Source: Welwitschia mirabilis (taxonomy: Eukaryota > Gnetophyta > Gnetopsida > Welwitschiales). From it: DNA of 38,874 nt. Made by a program: the position numbers and the translations under genes. Under the pieces are notes generated by a model. It worked only from the letters and a program-made list of their open reading frames with translations. It did not search any database and had not been told where the DNA came from. Numbering within the stretch: position 1 is the stretch's first letter; the number at the start of each line of letters is the position of its first letter. Positions 30,880 to 38,874 of this stretch are shown here, in pieces. The stretch spans positions 282,143,895 through 282,182,768 of the forward strand of contig JBOZIK010000001.1 in the NCBI GenBank assembly GCA_051453625.1, read 5' to 3'.

Positions 30880-31560
30880 AGATGGAACTGAACTTCTCTT
30901 ACATCTGTTTTATAATCAAAGCACCTATAGTAAGTACATATGCTAGTTTCCATTTGTATTCAATTTTTTACTCCAATAATTCTCCTTTAGGGCCCTTTAA
31001 GGTAATGGATGAAGGAGGTTTAAATTCATGGAAAATATCCACATAAAATCTAGCATAGATTAGTTATTCTTAACTCATGATTATGCCATCTGTGCAAATA
31101 GGTTTATTGATTATTTTGGTGATTTTAGACAGAACCTTCACAAACCATAGATGCAGATTGAGGCAAGGGAGTTTCATCCATATTGGAAATTTAAAGATTT
31201 TATCGGTTTGAAAAACCATCATGGGCATCCCTGGCTTTAGTATCAGTAGTCTATTGTTAAATAGTGAAGGGCCCTTATCCAGGACATTCTACATCACCTT
31301 GTAGGTTTGAAATTTTAAGATGAAAGTTCCTTCTTCAAACTGTGACACTAATACCACTAATTTATTCCCCCATTGATTATGAACATAGTTTTGAATCCTT
31401 AAGGCTTCAAACTGTATACAAAATCTATTAGTGAGTTCTATTGTCTCGATACCCCTAAGTTTCAGTATTGCTCATCAATCACTACTTCAATCATGAAATA
31501 TTACTATGGAAAGAACTCCAACGTTAGTCCAGAATCAAAATTTTTGTTTTCACTATGATG
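30880..31560 (-). pseudogene. LINE ORF1, DUF4283 domain (broken)
   Basis: On the minus strand the reading near 31290-31060 gives LDKGPSLFNNRLLILKPGMP, FPIWMKLPCLNLHLWFVKVL and SKITKIINKPICTDG, then ARFYVDIF. This is the DUF4283 domain found in ORF1 of plant L1 elements, a likely nucleic-acid-binding chaperone. Two stops lie in the IIMS*E*LIYARF segment. The N-terminus up to 31617 is eroded. Confidence 0.85.
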
Positions 31561-31617
31561 TTAGCCCAAGATGCTACTTGTTTATCAAATATGTTTAAAA
31601 TCATTGAAAAATTATTA

Positions 31618-31633
31618 CACAAAATTTTATAAG
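31618..31633. repeat. Right target-site duplication of the LINE
   Basis: CACAAAATTTTATAAG follows the 5' end of the LINE and pairs with CACAAAAATGTTATAA at 26207-26222. Confidence 0.55.
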
Positions 31634-32850
31634 AAAATTAAGTATATCAAATATATTTATAATAATATATCTAAGTTAAATTATTTATAAGTGGTACTTA
31701 ATTATAGAAATAACTCTTTTAACCATTTTTCCTTAGCTTACTTTGAATGTGCATGATTATAAAAATTGTCACCTTAGTAGTTAAGTGACATAAGTATTCT
31801 CTAGATTATCACTTATTTTTATTGACTTATAATATATAAATATAAAATATTGAATAAATACTTTAACAATTATGCTTGAGATACACTTTCTTTTGTTTAC
31901 CTTCTTTGCATCGATTCATGAAGATTATCATTTGAGCATGAAAGTACATTTCTAGGATTGGTATAGCTTTAGGTATGTTTTACTTTATTTAAGTACATTT
32001 TTTAAAAAGAAAAAGAAAAGAATATTTCTTTTATTTAAATAGAAAATAAAAGAAAAGATTGTTTTCTTTATTTAAATTTTTATCATTTTAATCTTGGAAA
32101 AAATAATCTTTCTTGTATGCATGCTTTATTTTTATGGTTGTTTTTATAAAATGAACTAAATGATGATTAGAATTATTAATGCTAGGTAAATAATTCATTA
32201 AGTATCCACACTAGTTAGAATTGTTTGCATGCATTTGTATGGTGTATTCATCAAATAGGACTAAATCAAGATAATTCTAATAACATTCATCCCAACACTT
32301 GGATTTCATCACTAAGGTGGATTGCATCTTATTAATTTATATTACCCTTCTAGAAGAGGATTTAGTCATCACTCTCCTCTCTTACCCATGTACGAAATTA
32401 TTCTAACTTAATATCTCGAGCCCTTGGAATTAATGAATCATGTTACACCATCAAAAGATGCTTCAAGGAAGCGAAGGTCATTTATATGCATGCATCCACC
32501 TCACATACTATTTGTCACCTATAATGGTTGTGTATCAAGATGAAGTGAAAGCATATAGAGTTGAGCCCAGTCATGTGTTTATAGTGTAGAACCTAAAATA
32601 GAACTAATTCATGTTTACAAAGTGGTCGAATATCAAGTTGATATGCCATTAATTAGAGTTATAACCTCTTATTATATTGGTTAGGTTTTATCCTTAAAAT
32701 TTATCCATTTATTTTGAAAATAAGTTTGCATCTCCTCAAATATTCACAGGATATCTTTTAGATGATTAAAAACTTGGAAGAAATGGAGGACCCAAACATA
32801 TGACATCACTATTGGTTGTAAAACAAAATAATATAGAAATTAATTATGGG

Positions 32851-32881
<31 letters not shown>

Positions 32882-33028
32882 TTTTCTTAGAATTTGGAAA
32901 TTCTAATTAATGAGTAAGTAGAATTTGGTCCTAGGTTTCACTGCGTTTATCAAGTAAAAATAATAAAGAAGGAAGGACATTAAAAAAAATTAGTACTTAA
33001 TTAGGATAAGATAAAAGAGGATGCTACA
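31634..33028 (+). repeat. Right part of chromovirus 5' LTR
   Basis: This is non-coding AT-rich sequence running to the LTR end GGATGCTACA at 33028. It includes a (TA)n repeat at 32850-32877. The open frames are all short. Assignment rests on the LINE target duplication on one side and the primer-binding site on the other. Confidence 0.65.
32850..32877. repeat. (TA)n microsatellite
   Basis: A pure TA repeat lies inside the right part of the chromovirus 5' LTR. Confidence 0.97.
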
Positions 33029-33031
33029 AAT

Positions 33032-33043
33032 TGGTATCAAAGC
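33032..33043 (+). other. Primer-binding site, initiator tRNA-Met
   Basis: TGGTATCAAAGC matches the complement of the 3' end of plant initiator tRNA-Met (TGGTATCAGAGC) with one G-to-A change. It lies three bases after the LTR end. It is where minus-strand DNA synthesis begins. Confidence 0.85.
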
Positions 33044-34180
33044 TCTAGGCTAACTTAAATAATACTTATGTTAAGCACTTATAAGAATATAAATCTAATT
33101 ATAGTTTTAACAACCTTTTTCCTTAATAATTATAAAGTTAGTGATAACCATAAAAATCTTAATTCCTAATAGCTATAAAGTTGATTATATCCCTAATAAT
33201 CTTAGACTAGGAGTAAAATCATATATATCCTTGATAATACTAGATTCCAAGATAACTTTAACTCCTAGGGAAGCATTAATTTAATTAATATATTTTAATA
33301 CTTATGAATTCCATTATATCTATAATTTTCTACTATCTAAATGTATGCCAAATTACATTTATGTTAATTTTGATAATTATAAAGATTACACTAATAATAA
33401 TCTTAGCACCTAAATAATCCTAAACGTTAATTATATTTTTAATAGTTCTAAAGTATTCATAGGGTTAACTATAATCCCAACCCTTAGATGATCATTATGC
33501 TAATCATATTTATGATAATGCTAAATCTCTAAACAAACTAAATAGTATGATGAATTCAATTCACTAAAGACTTTATGACCTTACAGCTATAGATGATAAT
33601 GACTTAAAAGAATTCCAATTATCTTAATAATTTAGGATAATGACTTTATATAATTCCTTAAAGAGCTTAACATTTTACAAAAAATATATAAATAAATAAA
33701 TAATATCTTATAATTAGAAACCCTTAGAAGTAATTAAATATCCAACTAAGTTTATTCATTCTAAATTATATTGTTACATAATTTTATAGTGAAAATTCAT
33801 ATTCATAATTTGTAAACCTTATCTATTGAAAATTAAAAAAGGGGATAAACTTGATTATGTACTTGAAGATGTAAATAAGGACTCATCACATGATAATGAT
33901 AATCATGTCCTTTCTAAGATTATAAAATATTTTTAAGTTAACCTTTAATAACATCTATTCTATTTCCAAATATAATCTCATGAAACTTTCTCATTCTTTC
34001 AGATACCTCATCATCATTAATTAAACCTTAAAGCAAGATTAGTTACACCAAGTAATCAGAATCAAGAGAATTCACAAGAGAATAAACAACTTAGTGATGA
34101 AAATTAACCCCTATTCAACATTAATTTAGAAGCACTGATGAATACCTTCATGTAATTCCTATCACAAATAGCAAATCAAT
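33044..34180 (+). other. Chromovirus leader, no gene seen
   Basis: These 1.1 kb lie between the primer-binding site and gag. They are AT-rich with many TTAATAAT-like strings and no sustained reading frame. They fit an untranslated leader plus an eroded gag N-terminus. Confidence 0.5.
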
Positions 34181-34201
34181 ATCAAAACCCACCAATAAAT
34201 A

Positions 34202-34770
34202 ATGGTATCAATTAAGCTAAGAAAATTGGTATGGAAATTAATTCAAATGGTTATCAAGCTAAATACATCAAAGTTTGTAGGACGTTCAGATCCTTCCAAA
34301 GTTGAAGCATGGCTAGGTGATGTTAAAAAAGTTATAGGTACCCTAGGATGTGACGAATATGAAAAGGCTTCCTTAGCTATTTATATGTTATAAGAAGAAG
34401 CTAATCTATGGTGGAAAATAGAAACAACCAAGTTAGAAGATATAGAACTTTCATGGATAAAATTTGAGCACATCTTTAAGGAGAGGTAGATTATCAAGTT
34501 TTATATTCATAAGAAGGTTGTAGAATTTTATAATCTAAGAAAAGCCCATAATTAATCATAGCATCTTATGAGTGTAAATTTATAAAATTATTAAGATATG
34601 TGTCACATGTGCATCTAGATGAAGAAGCTAAAGCAAATCCATTTATTGATAGTCTTATACATTTTATTATTATTAAAGTATTCATGTTTCAACCTAAGAG
34701 TCTAGAAGAGGCAATATAAAAGGTAAAGATAATAGAAGCAAACTATCAAAGATAATAAGAAACTAAGAAA
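34202..34770 (+). pseudogene. Chromovirus gag (broken)
   Basis: The retrotransposon capsid domain opens at 34202 and is continuous for 63 codons, with FVGRSDPSKVEAWLGDVKKV, GTLGCDEYEKASLAIYML, then a stop at a Gln position, and EEANLWWKIE. It continues in frame with ELSWIKFEHIFKER, FYIHKKVVEF and, after a frame change, YECKFIKLLRYVSHVHLDEE and ANPFIDSL. The tail reads QPKSLEEAI*KVKIIEANY. Length and order match the Ty3 gag core. The protein would form the virus-like particle. Confidence 0.88.
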
Positions 34771-35028
34771 AGAATTCCTCCACGAGGGCATATCCTTAAG
34801 GAAAATCATTTACAAATGTCATATTCAAATAAGAATTATCACTTTAACAAAAATAATGTTAGTATCAGTAATAGCAGAAATAGAAATTTTAATCAACCAA
34901 GGCATCCACTATTCAAAATAAATTAGAATATTCCAAGTCAATGCTATACAAGTAACTAACCTTAGAGATCTAACTTCCAGAAACTTCCTAGTTAATATCA
35001 GTACCAAAACTAGTATAATGGATATCAC

Positions 35029-35070
35029 TGCTACAATTATAATAGAAATCATGATATAAAATAATGTCCA
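35029..35070 (+). pseudogene. Gag CCHC zinc knuckle (degraded)
   Basis: CYNYNRNHDIK*C matches the C-x2-C-x4-H-x4-C spacing of the retroviral nucleic-acid-binding knuckle. The second Cys is Tyr and a stop precedes the last Cys. Confidence 0.6.
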
Positions 35071-35159
35071 TTATGTTATAAAGACCTTTATAGATAACAA
35101 CCTGAAAAGCCTCAAGGATCAAAAGGTGTTCCTCAAATAGTAGGATGACTTCGAGCAAT

Positions 35160-35470
35160 AGTAGATAATAAAGGGGTGCAATTTCAAAGCTCTATCATAG
35201 AATGTAAGGCTTTACTAAATAATAAATAAGTAATTATTTTATTTAATTGTGGAGCAACTCATTACTTTATATCTCCTAGAATTATTATAAGAGAATAATT
35301 ATATTGTACTCCCATTGAGGGATGCATAAAGTTAGTAAATGGATCTATGTTCAAAGTTAATCAGCAAGTACAAAATTATACTTTATCTATAAGGAAGGGA
35401 GTTTTTAAATACAATCAGTTATTATTAACCTAGGAAAATATGGTATTATCTTGGATATTAATTAGTTAAT
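35160..35470 (+). pseudogene. Chromovirus aspartic protease (broken)
   Basis: The retropepsin core reads CKALLNNK*VIILFNCGATHY from about 35200 to 35268. The catalytic triplet normally D-S-G is N-C-G (35245-35253), so the active-site Asp is lost. The following part, VNGSMFKVNQQVQNYTLSIR, fits the flap and second strand. The enzyme would cut the polyprotein. One stop lies at a Gln-like position. Confidence 0.75.
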
Positions 35471-35715
35471 GCAAAATAAAGTAGTTATAAATTATGAAAA
35501 GCATCAAGTAGAAATAAGTGAATCATGACCAAAGACTAATCTTCTAAGATCATCACAAATCTACTGTTAAGAAATTAATTTATGCAAAGTATATAAAAAG
35601 AGAAATTAAGAAAGGACCATCAATTTATATGCTATATCTAAAATCAAGTAGCTTAAAAGAAGAAGGAACCTTAGTAAAGAATATACTAATAGTCTAAGAA
35701 TATCTTAATGTATTT

Positions 35716-36540
35716 GAACAGAATTACTAGGAATGCCACCACTTCAGAAAGTTGAGTTTCCTATTGAATTAATTCTAGAAACCCAACCAATTTCTAAGGC
35801 ATCATATAAAATGTATCCTATCAAAATGAAATAATTAAAAAACTTAGCTTGGATAACTCTTATAAGAAGGCTTTAATCATCCTAGTGTATCACCATGGGA
35901 GCATCTATATTATTTGTAAAAAGGAAAAACAAAATACTAAAATTATGCATTAATTATAGATAGCTAAATAAGATTACTATCAAGAACAAGTATCCACTAC
36001 CAAGAATAGATTATTTTTTTACCAACTCAAGGAATCTAAGGTATTTTTAAAAGTTGATCTAAATTTTGGATATCATCAAGTTTAAATTAAAAAAGATGAT
36101 ATTCATAAAATGGCATTTAGAACCTGATACGGGCATTATGAGATCATTGTTATGCATTTTGTTTGAACTAATGTTGTTGTAGTACTTATGAGTCTTATGA
36201 ATTACATCTTTCAACTGCATCTTGATGCCTTTGTAATAGTATTTATTAANNNNNNNNNNCTCATTTATTTCAAGACTAATGAAGAACATGAGAAACACTT
36301 AAGAATAGTATTACAAACTTTACAGAATCACCAATTATATGCTAATATGGAAAAATGATCTTTTTACAAGGAATTCATTCAATTTCTAAGATGTATGATA
36401 TATAAGGAATCTATATAAGTGGATTAAGATAAAGTTAGAATAATTTTAAAATGATCAATACACACAAATATTACTAAGGTTAGAAGCTTTCTTGGTCTTA
36501 TTAGGTAATATCATTAATTAATCTTCAATTTCTTTAAGAT
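35716..36540 (+). pseudogene. Chromovirus reverse transcriptase (broken, N gap at active site)
   Basis: The RT begins with LPGMPPLQKVEFPIELILET and QPISKASYKMYPIKMK, followed by WGASILFVKRK (frame change nearby), then LNKITIKNKYPLPRIDYF. In the palm the first catalytic Asp region reads KLI*ILDIIKF. The second motif, normally F-I-D-D, starts at FVIVFI* and runs into 10 N (36250-36259). After the gap the frame continues KTNEEHEKHLRIVLQTLQNH and KVRSFLGLIR. The wording (LPGMPP, KNKYPLPRID) is chromovirus-type, unlike the two Athila-type RTs in this window. Confidence 0.9.
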
Positions 36541-36574
36541 ATCTTCTTCATTAACAAACATTTTAAAGAAAAAT

Positions 36575-37030
36575 AAAGAGTTCCAATGGAAGGAAAAATG
36601 TGATCAATAATTTGATCATCTTAAATAATGTTTAACTATGCTCTAGTATTAGCAATATTAGATGATTCAAAGACCTTTTCAATTTATATAGATGCATCTA
36701 GAGAAGATTTTGGAGTAGTGCTTGAATGAGATAAAAAGGTAATAGGTTATGATTTAAGGTAATTTTACTCATAAAAGATATTATTCAATTCATGATGTTA
36801 AATTATCTATAGTAATGTTTGCTTTAAAACTATGGAAACATTATCTCTATAGTATAAAGTTGTGAGTTTGGACAGATCATAAGAGTTTAAAATACATTTT
36901 TACTTAACCAAACTTAAACGTTAGGCAAAGAAGATGGATGAAATTTTTATGTGATGTTGATCTAGAGATTTTATACTATAAAGGTAATGAAAATAAGGTT
37001 GTAGATGCTCTTAGTAGATGGGGTTATCTT
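36575..37030 (+). pseudogene. Chromovirus RNase H (broken)
   Basis: FQWKEKCDQ near 36586 leads into FSIYIDASREDFGVVLE (36675-36729), which carries the first RNase H Asp. Next come KVIGYD, then MFALKLWKHYLYSIK with a shift near 36820, WTDHKSLKYIF near 36870, and RRWMKFLCDVDLEI followed by YYKGNENKVVDALSRW (about 36920-37020). Most conserved blocks are present in changing frames. Confidence 0.85.
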
Positions 37031-37189
37031 AAAGTAATCATTGAAATTCAAAGCTCAATCCCTACCATTATGTGGAAGAGATAAGAAAAAGAGGATAATT
37101 ATTAAAAATCAAAGAACCAATTAGAAAAATCAATAGACTTAGAGAATTTTAGTATTGATTTAGATGGAATTATTAGATTTAATAGAAGA

Positions 37190-38025
37190 TTTTGGTTTTT
37201 AATGTAGATGAAATTAAACATAAGCTAATGTTTAAATTTGATAATCCACCTATAGTAGTTCATCCTAGAGTAATTAAAATGTATCAAAACATGAAATAAA
37301 AATTTTGATAACTAGGGATGAAAAATGACATAGTGAAATTTACATCAAGGTCCCTTAATTGTAAACAGGTTAAAGCAAAATATAAAAATCTAGTAGGATT
37401 ACTTTATATTCACAATATTCCAGAATATAAATGGGATGTGATTTGTATTAACTTTATTGTAGGACTTCCAAAAACTCAAAGAGGTGATGACTTTATTATG
37501 GTAATAATTGATAGAGGAGCTAAGTCAGCATATTTCATTCTAGTAAAACCTACTTATGATATTAAGGATATAGCTAAAGTATATATTTAAAATGTTTTTT
37601 AATTACATGGTATGCCTTTAATAATTATCTCTGATAGAGATTCAAAATTTAATTCTAAGTTTTAACAAAAATTACAAATGGATTTAGGAACTAAGTTAAG
37701 TATAAGCACTATATTACACCCTCAAATAGATGGTCAGGCAGAAAGAGTTAATCAAATATCAGAAGATCTTCTTAGAGCATGTATTTTTTATAATCCTAAA
37801 AATTAGGAAGATTACCTATCTTTATTAGAATTTACATATAATAATAGTTAACGAAGTTCAATTCAGATGGCTCCATTTAAAGCCTTATATAATAGGAAGC
37901 GTAGAGCACTTACTTCATGGATAGAACCTAAATAAAGAATGATGATAGAACTAGAAATATTATAAGAAATGGAAAGTAAAATAAGGATTACTAAAAATTA
38001 CTTAAAGAAGTATCAAACAAACAAA
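37190..38025 (+). pseudogene. Chromovirus integrase (broken)
   Basis: The frame at 37318-37590 is open for 90 codons: NDIVKFTSRSLNCKQVKAKY, then PEYKWDVICINFIVGLPKTQ, then VKPTYDIKDIAKVYI. It continues in the same frame past a stop with HGMPLIIISDRDSKF (second Asp), HPQIDGQAERVNQISEDLLR (Glu present) and EFTYNNS. The first Asp of the DDE triad, in the xxxDF position of the first core strand, is Asn. The zinc-finger region upstream (VVHPRVIKMYQNM, then SLNCKQV) keeps one Cys pair only in part. A frameshift near 38020 separates it from the C-terminal region. The enzyme would insert the element DNA. Confidence 0.92.
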
Positions 38026-38027
38026 AT

Positions 38028-38510
38028 ATGTATGCATACTCTCAAGAAAGATATCTTGAGTTTAAAATAGATGATGATGTCTTTCTTAAAGTGTCACTAA
38101 TGAAATTAATAATGAGAGGAGATAATAGATCAAACTTAACTCCTCAATTCATTAGATCATTTAAAATATTAGAAATAAATAGACCTGTTGCATATAAGCT
38201 TGCTTTATCCCCTCAATTATTGCCCATGCATGATGTTTTCCATGTGACTATTCTAAGGAAGTACATTGCAGATCCTTCTCATGTATTAAATTGGTCTCAA
38301 AATCATGTGAAACTAGATTTTTTAACTATAGAAAAGCCAAAATTAGTGCTAACCCAATAAACTATCAATTTACAAAATAGGTAGATCCATCAAGTGAAGA
38401 TAAAGTAAAGTAATCATAGTCTTGATAAAGCTACTTGGGAGCTAGAAGAAGTAATGAAAAATCAATACACAAATCTTTTTAAACCTAATAATATGTAGTT
38501 AGATGTTCTC
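38028..38510 (+). pseudogene. Integrase C-terminus and chromodomain (broken)
   Basis: The frame from 38028 is open for 110 codons with YLEFKIDDDVFLKVSLMKLI, FIRSFKILEINRPVAYKLAL and HDVFHVTILRKYIADPSHVL. Past a TAA at 38358-38360 the same frame continues VKIK*SNHSLDKATWELEEV and YTNLFK, the chromodomain. The aromatic TW and ATWELE block is intact. Chromodomains of such elements bind modified histones and guide insertion into heterochromatin. Three stops at former Gln, Arg or Trp positions break it. Confidence 0.93.
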
Positions 38511-38552
38511 AAGCTTTTATATGTATCTTAATTCCTAGGATTGAATCAGTTT

Positions 38553-38565
38553 AAGTGAGGGAAAA
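38553..38565 (+). other. Polypurine tract
   Basis: AAGTGAGGGAAAA immediately precedes the 3' LTR and is the plus-strand primer site. It closely resembles the tract at 6607. Confidence 0.8.
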
Positions 38566-38874
38566 TATCATATATTATATTTTTTAAACTTATTTACTTG
38601 AATAATAAGTATGCTAAACTTTCAATCAAATAAATAATTATTGTTATTTAAGTGAATTCATTTTAAAATTAACCTTAGTTTGTAATATTTACAATTTATC
38701 ATGAAAGTGATAAAAATTATGTTAAAAAGGATTTATGAGAAAATTCATTTAAAAATTTAAAATTACATAATTCCATTATGTGAGGAATCAAATCCACATA
38801 ATAAAACTAATAAATTGGAAGTTTCAAGAGGACATAATAATATATTTTACATCTATTTACTCATTTATATTCTT
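38566..38874 (+). repeat. 3' LTR of the chromovirus (start only)
   Basis: TATCATATATTATATTTTTT and the following 300 bases match the 5' LTR start at 23943-24265 along their whole length, with about five of six bases equal by eye. The usual TG start reads TA. The rest lies beyond the window. Confidence 0.85.

Larger units (their letters stand above)
26223..31617 (-). mobile_element. L1-type LINE, near full length, inside the chromovirus LTR
   Basis: On the minus strand the order is ORF1 with a DUF4283 domain (about 31400-30900), endonuclease (about 30430-29500), reverse transcriptase (about 29290-28100), a zinc-binding RT tail (zf-RVT, about 27590-27310), a 3' untranslated region, and a short poly(A) at 26229-26223. 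The length of 5.4 kb is normal for a plant L1. Probable target-site duplications flank it. It is the youngest insertion whose order can be read from nesting. All coding parts are interrupted. Confidence 0.85.
23943..33028 (+). repeat. 5' LTR of the chromovirus, split by a LINE
   Basis: The left part is 23943-26222 and the right part 31618-33028, together about 3.7 kb. The beginning (to about 24265) matches the 3' LTR start at 38566-38874, with shared strings such as AATAATAAGTATG, TTTTAAAATTAACCTTAGTT, CATGAAAGTGATAAAAA and AATTACATAATTCCATTAT. The right end, GGATGCTACA, is followed at once by the primer-binding site. The segment between 25030 and 26200 has no gene and fits LTR U5 sequence. 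A 14-bp indel (near 24036) distinguishes the two LTR starts. Confidence 0.75.
23943..38874 (+). mobile_element. Tekay/Del-type chromovirus (Ty3), nearly complete, nested
   Basis: One LTR retrotransposon can be followed across 15 kb. It has a 5' LTR beginning TACCATATCCCATATTTTTT, an L1-type LINE inserted in that LTR, the LTR end at 33028, and a primer-binding site. The internal region contains gag, protease, RT, RNase H, integrase and chromodomain, then a purine tract and the start of the 3' LTR at 38566. The first roughly 310 bases of the two LTRs align through their whole length. A chromodomain after integrase, an iMet primer site and an LTR of several kb are typical of the Tekay/Del lineage. 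All ORFs are broken. The 3' end lies beyond the window, so its target-site duplication cannot be checked. Confidence 0.85.

Noticed and set aside
36059-36298. 79-codon minus-strand frame crossing the 10-N gap
   Set aside because: It is antisense to the chromovirus RT and depends on the N codons.
1-38874. tRNA, rRNA or other structured RNA genes
   Set aside because: I saw no tRNA-like arm and B-box pattern and no rRNA wording. The only tRNA-related signal is the primer-binding site at 33032.

Overview
The window is a stretch of repeat-rich nuclear DNA from a flowering plant. It is very AT-rich, has very few CG dinucleotides, and carries plant-specific retroelement families: Athila-type and Tekay/Del-type Ty3 elements, a Ty1/copia fragment, an L1-type LINE with a DUF4283 first ORF, and a CACTA-like non-autonomous DNA element. 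The sequence does not allow a species to be named. I see no intact host gene, rRNA, tRNA or CRISPR. Every recognisable protein is a fossil. Reading frames survive for long stretches, but they are interrupted by TAG, TAA or TGA mostly where the family has Gln or Trp, as expected from long-term C-to-T decay of methylated DNA on both strands.

Layout. (1) 1-6618 is the 3' part of a decayed Athila-type Ty3 element on the + strand (RT, RNase H, integrase, then a possible envelope-position ORF). A purine tract and a probable LTR follow at 6619, and a second diverged LTR-like segment lies at about 7974-8960. (2) 9439-10305 is an intronless, broken copy of the catalytic part of the plant chromatin remodeller INO80. 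A roughly 435-bp CACTA-like element (10308-10742) abuts it. (3) 10995-18293 is a direct tandem array of four units of about 1.7-2.05 kb. Each unit has a dinucleotide microsatellite at the same internal place and a related unrecognised ORF remnant. (4) 18294-19850 is unassigned AT-rich sequence. (5) 19850-20700 (- strand) is a copia RT/RNase H remnant. (6) 21030-23560 (+ strand) is a second decayed Ty3 pol. (7) 23943 to the window end is one large Tekay/Del-type chromovirus. Its 5' LTR (about 3.7 kb without the insertion) is split by an L1-type LINE of about 5.4 kb in the opposite orientation (26223-31617). The LINE is bounded by a probable target-site duplication. The LTR ends at 33028, followed by a tRNA-iMet primer-binding site, gag, protease, RT, RNase H, integrase, chromodomain, purine tract and the first 309 bp of the 3' LTR.

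None of these genes works together as a living pathway. The order of events can be read from the nesting: Tekay element first, LINE later inside its LTR. The most noteworthy items are the INO80 retrocopy, the four-unit tandem array and the nested LINE. Four runs of N mark assembly gaps, three of them inside dinucleotide microsatellites.
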